Source: Flavobacteriales bacterium (GTDB taxonomy: Bacteria; Bacteroidota; Bacteroidia; Flavobacteriales_D; Sanyastnellaceae). From it: a stretch of DNA of 6,238 bases. Location of the stretch: NCBI GenBank assembly GCA_028825055.1, contig JAPKAW010000108.1, positions 1-6,238 of the forward strand, given 5' to 3'. Under the pieces are notes generated by a model. It was not told the origin of the DNA. It worked only from the letters and a program-made list of their open reading frames with translations, and made no database searches. Both the position numbers and the translations under genes were made by a program. This document shows, piece after piece, positions 5,378-6,238 of this stretch (position 1 is the stretch's first letter; the number at the start of each line of letters is the position of its first letter).

Positions 5378-6238
5378 TTAATTCGCATGACGAAACCATT
5401 TGACAAGCTCAATCCATGAAGGTCTCTTACCGTGCATCAAAATGCCTACACGGTAAATACGACCTGCCATCTTCAACAGCAACCAAGCCGTAATGGCCAC
5501 TCCCAACCAGGAAATAACAACTTCCCACCAGGCCACGCCAAGCGGTATGCGGATGAGCATAACAACAGGAGCTGTAAACGGCACAAATGAGGCAATGACA
5601 GCCAACGGCCCTTCTGGATTTTCGATGGCTATAATCGCCAAGAAATACGAAGCCATGAGGGGCGCCATCGCTGGAATCAAAAAGTACTGTGCATCCGACT
5701 CTTGTTCAACCGCAGCTCCAATAGCAGCAAAGCTTGCAGCGTACAAGGCGAACCCCGCCACGTAAAATATCGCTGTTGAAGCAATCATCAGGGGCCAGTT
5801 TACATCCAATAAAAAACTCAACTCCGGCTGGCCTGCAATCCACGATTCAAGATCCAATCCAACGAGGGCATCGGAAGATGATTTTAAGACATCAGCATGT
5901 TCCAGCCACATTCCGCCCACCAGCGTTATGATCCAAACCAAGACCGATAAAACAACGAATTGGGTAAGACCCACAAGACCGATTCCAATGACCTTTCCCG
6001 TCATCAAAACAGAGGGCTTAACCACGCTGATAACGACCTCGACAATCCGATTTATTTTTTCTTCGATCACACCCCGCATGACATGCATTCCGTAAATGAG
6101 GATTTGCATGAAGAGAAACAGACTAAAAACGAAACCAACTAAACTTCTTCCAGCAGCATGTCCGTCGCGCGTGACAATGTCTTGCCCGACGAGTGACACC
6201 TGTGTTTTCAATCGTTGGTAGGCGGAGAAATCCAAGTC
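5378..6238 (-). CDS. ABC-2 family transporter permease (NatB-like), N-terminal part beyond window edge
   Basis: The C-terminal 286 residues are visible. The frame is open to the right edge (codons GAC TTG GAT...), so the TTG at 6235 is an internal leucine, not a start. Family members are usually a little over 400 residues, so roughly a third is missing, including the first membrane helix and part of the extracytoplasmic domain. Numbering from 6235: a membrane segment at 32-54 runs into the family hallmark EEKINRIVEVVISVVKPSVL (58-77), a cytoplasmic coupling region. Further segments lie at about 78-107, 148-173, 184-205, 211-231 and 236-257. GAAVEQESDAQY (173-184) and VPFTAPVVMLIR (218-229) are also typical of COG1668/NatB proteins. 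The inner-membrane protein would need an ATPase partner, perhaps encoded just past the right edge. Substrate is unknown; NatAB exports Na+ in Bacillus, but the family is broad. ppx/gppA begins 38 bases after its TAA. Confidence 0.93.
   Translation of the reverse strand, partial: DLDFSAYQRLKTQVSLVGQDIVTRDGHAAGRSLVGFVFSLFLFMQILIYGMHVMRGVIEEKINRIVEVVISVVKPSVLMTGKVIGIGLVGLTQFVVLSVLVWIITLVGGMWLEHADVLKSSSDALVGLDLESWIAGQPELSFLLDVNWPLMIASTAIFYVAGFALYAASFAAIGAAVEQESDAQYFLIPAMAPLMASYFLAIIAIENPEGPLAVIASFVPFTAPVVMLIRIPLGVAWWEVVISWLGVAITAWLLLKMAGRIYRVGILMHGKRPSWIELVKWFRHAN

Noticed and set aside
5493..6142. Plus-strand open frames opposite the permease
   Set aside because: They are low-complexity reverse readings of hydrophobic codons, with no independent support.
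5378..6235. TTG at 6235 as the permease start
   Set aside because: The frame runs on to the right edge, and the first membrane helix and extracytoplasmic domain typical of the family are missing.
1..6238. CRISPR arrays, insertion sequences, tRNA or rRNA genes
   Set aside because: Reading both strands showed no spaced direct repeats, transposase motifs, cloverleaf-like segments or rRNA signatures.

Overview
The window looks like ordinary chromosome from a member of the Bacteroidota, most likely Flavobacteriia or a close relative. The case rests on five things: the alanyl-tRNA synthetase reads RVSGKHNDLEEVGVDTYHHT in its catalytic domain; the sigma-54 activator carries the GSFTSA form of the GAFTGA loop and has no DNA-binding tail; the Ppx/GppA protein is the short, two-lobed kind; a small membrane protein resembles the N-terminal part of Bacteroidota signal peptidases; and most starts lack a good Shine-Dalgarno sequence. 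This assignment is by pattern memory, not by a search.

Layout. From the left edge to 2459 (+) runs alaS, missing only about its first 50-55 codons. A compact bidirectional terminator (2478-2505) separates it from a convergent minus-strand block that fills the rest of the window. In transcription order that block is: an ABC-2/NatB-type permease, cut off by the right edge (6238-5378); a short Ppx/GppA phosphatase (5339-4344); an NtrC-type sigma-54 response regulator without a helix-turn-helix (4255-3080); and a small DUF5684-like membrane protein (2957-2532, stop codon to 2529, with a possible upstream start at 3002). Gaps are 38 bp, 88 bp and 77-122 bp, so the block may be one operon with internal promoters or several units.

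The most interesting signal is in the 88-bp gap in front of the response regulator. TGGCAGCATCTTTGCA (4318-4303, minus strand) matches the sigma-54 -24/-12 promoter with the exact GG-N10-GC spacing, and the gene it precedes is itself a sigma-54 activator. This suggests autoregulation. A Bacteroidota-type housekeeping -7 box (TATTTTTG) overlaps its upstream edge. The second item is the leader of the DUF5684-like gene. It holds a very strong GGAGGAGG 6 nt upstream of an in-frame TTG, which is unusual in a lineage that mostly ignores Shine-Dalgarno pairing. I see no mobile element, CRISPR array, tRNA or rRNA, and nothing that amounts to a wholly new system. There is no gene-free stretch over 300 bases.
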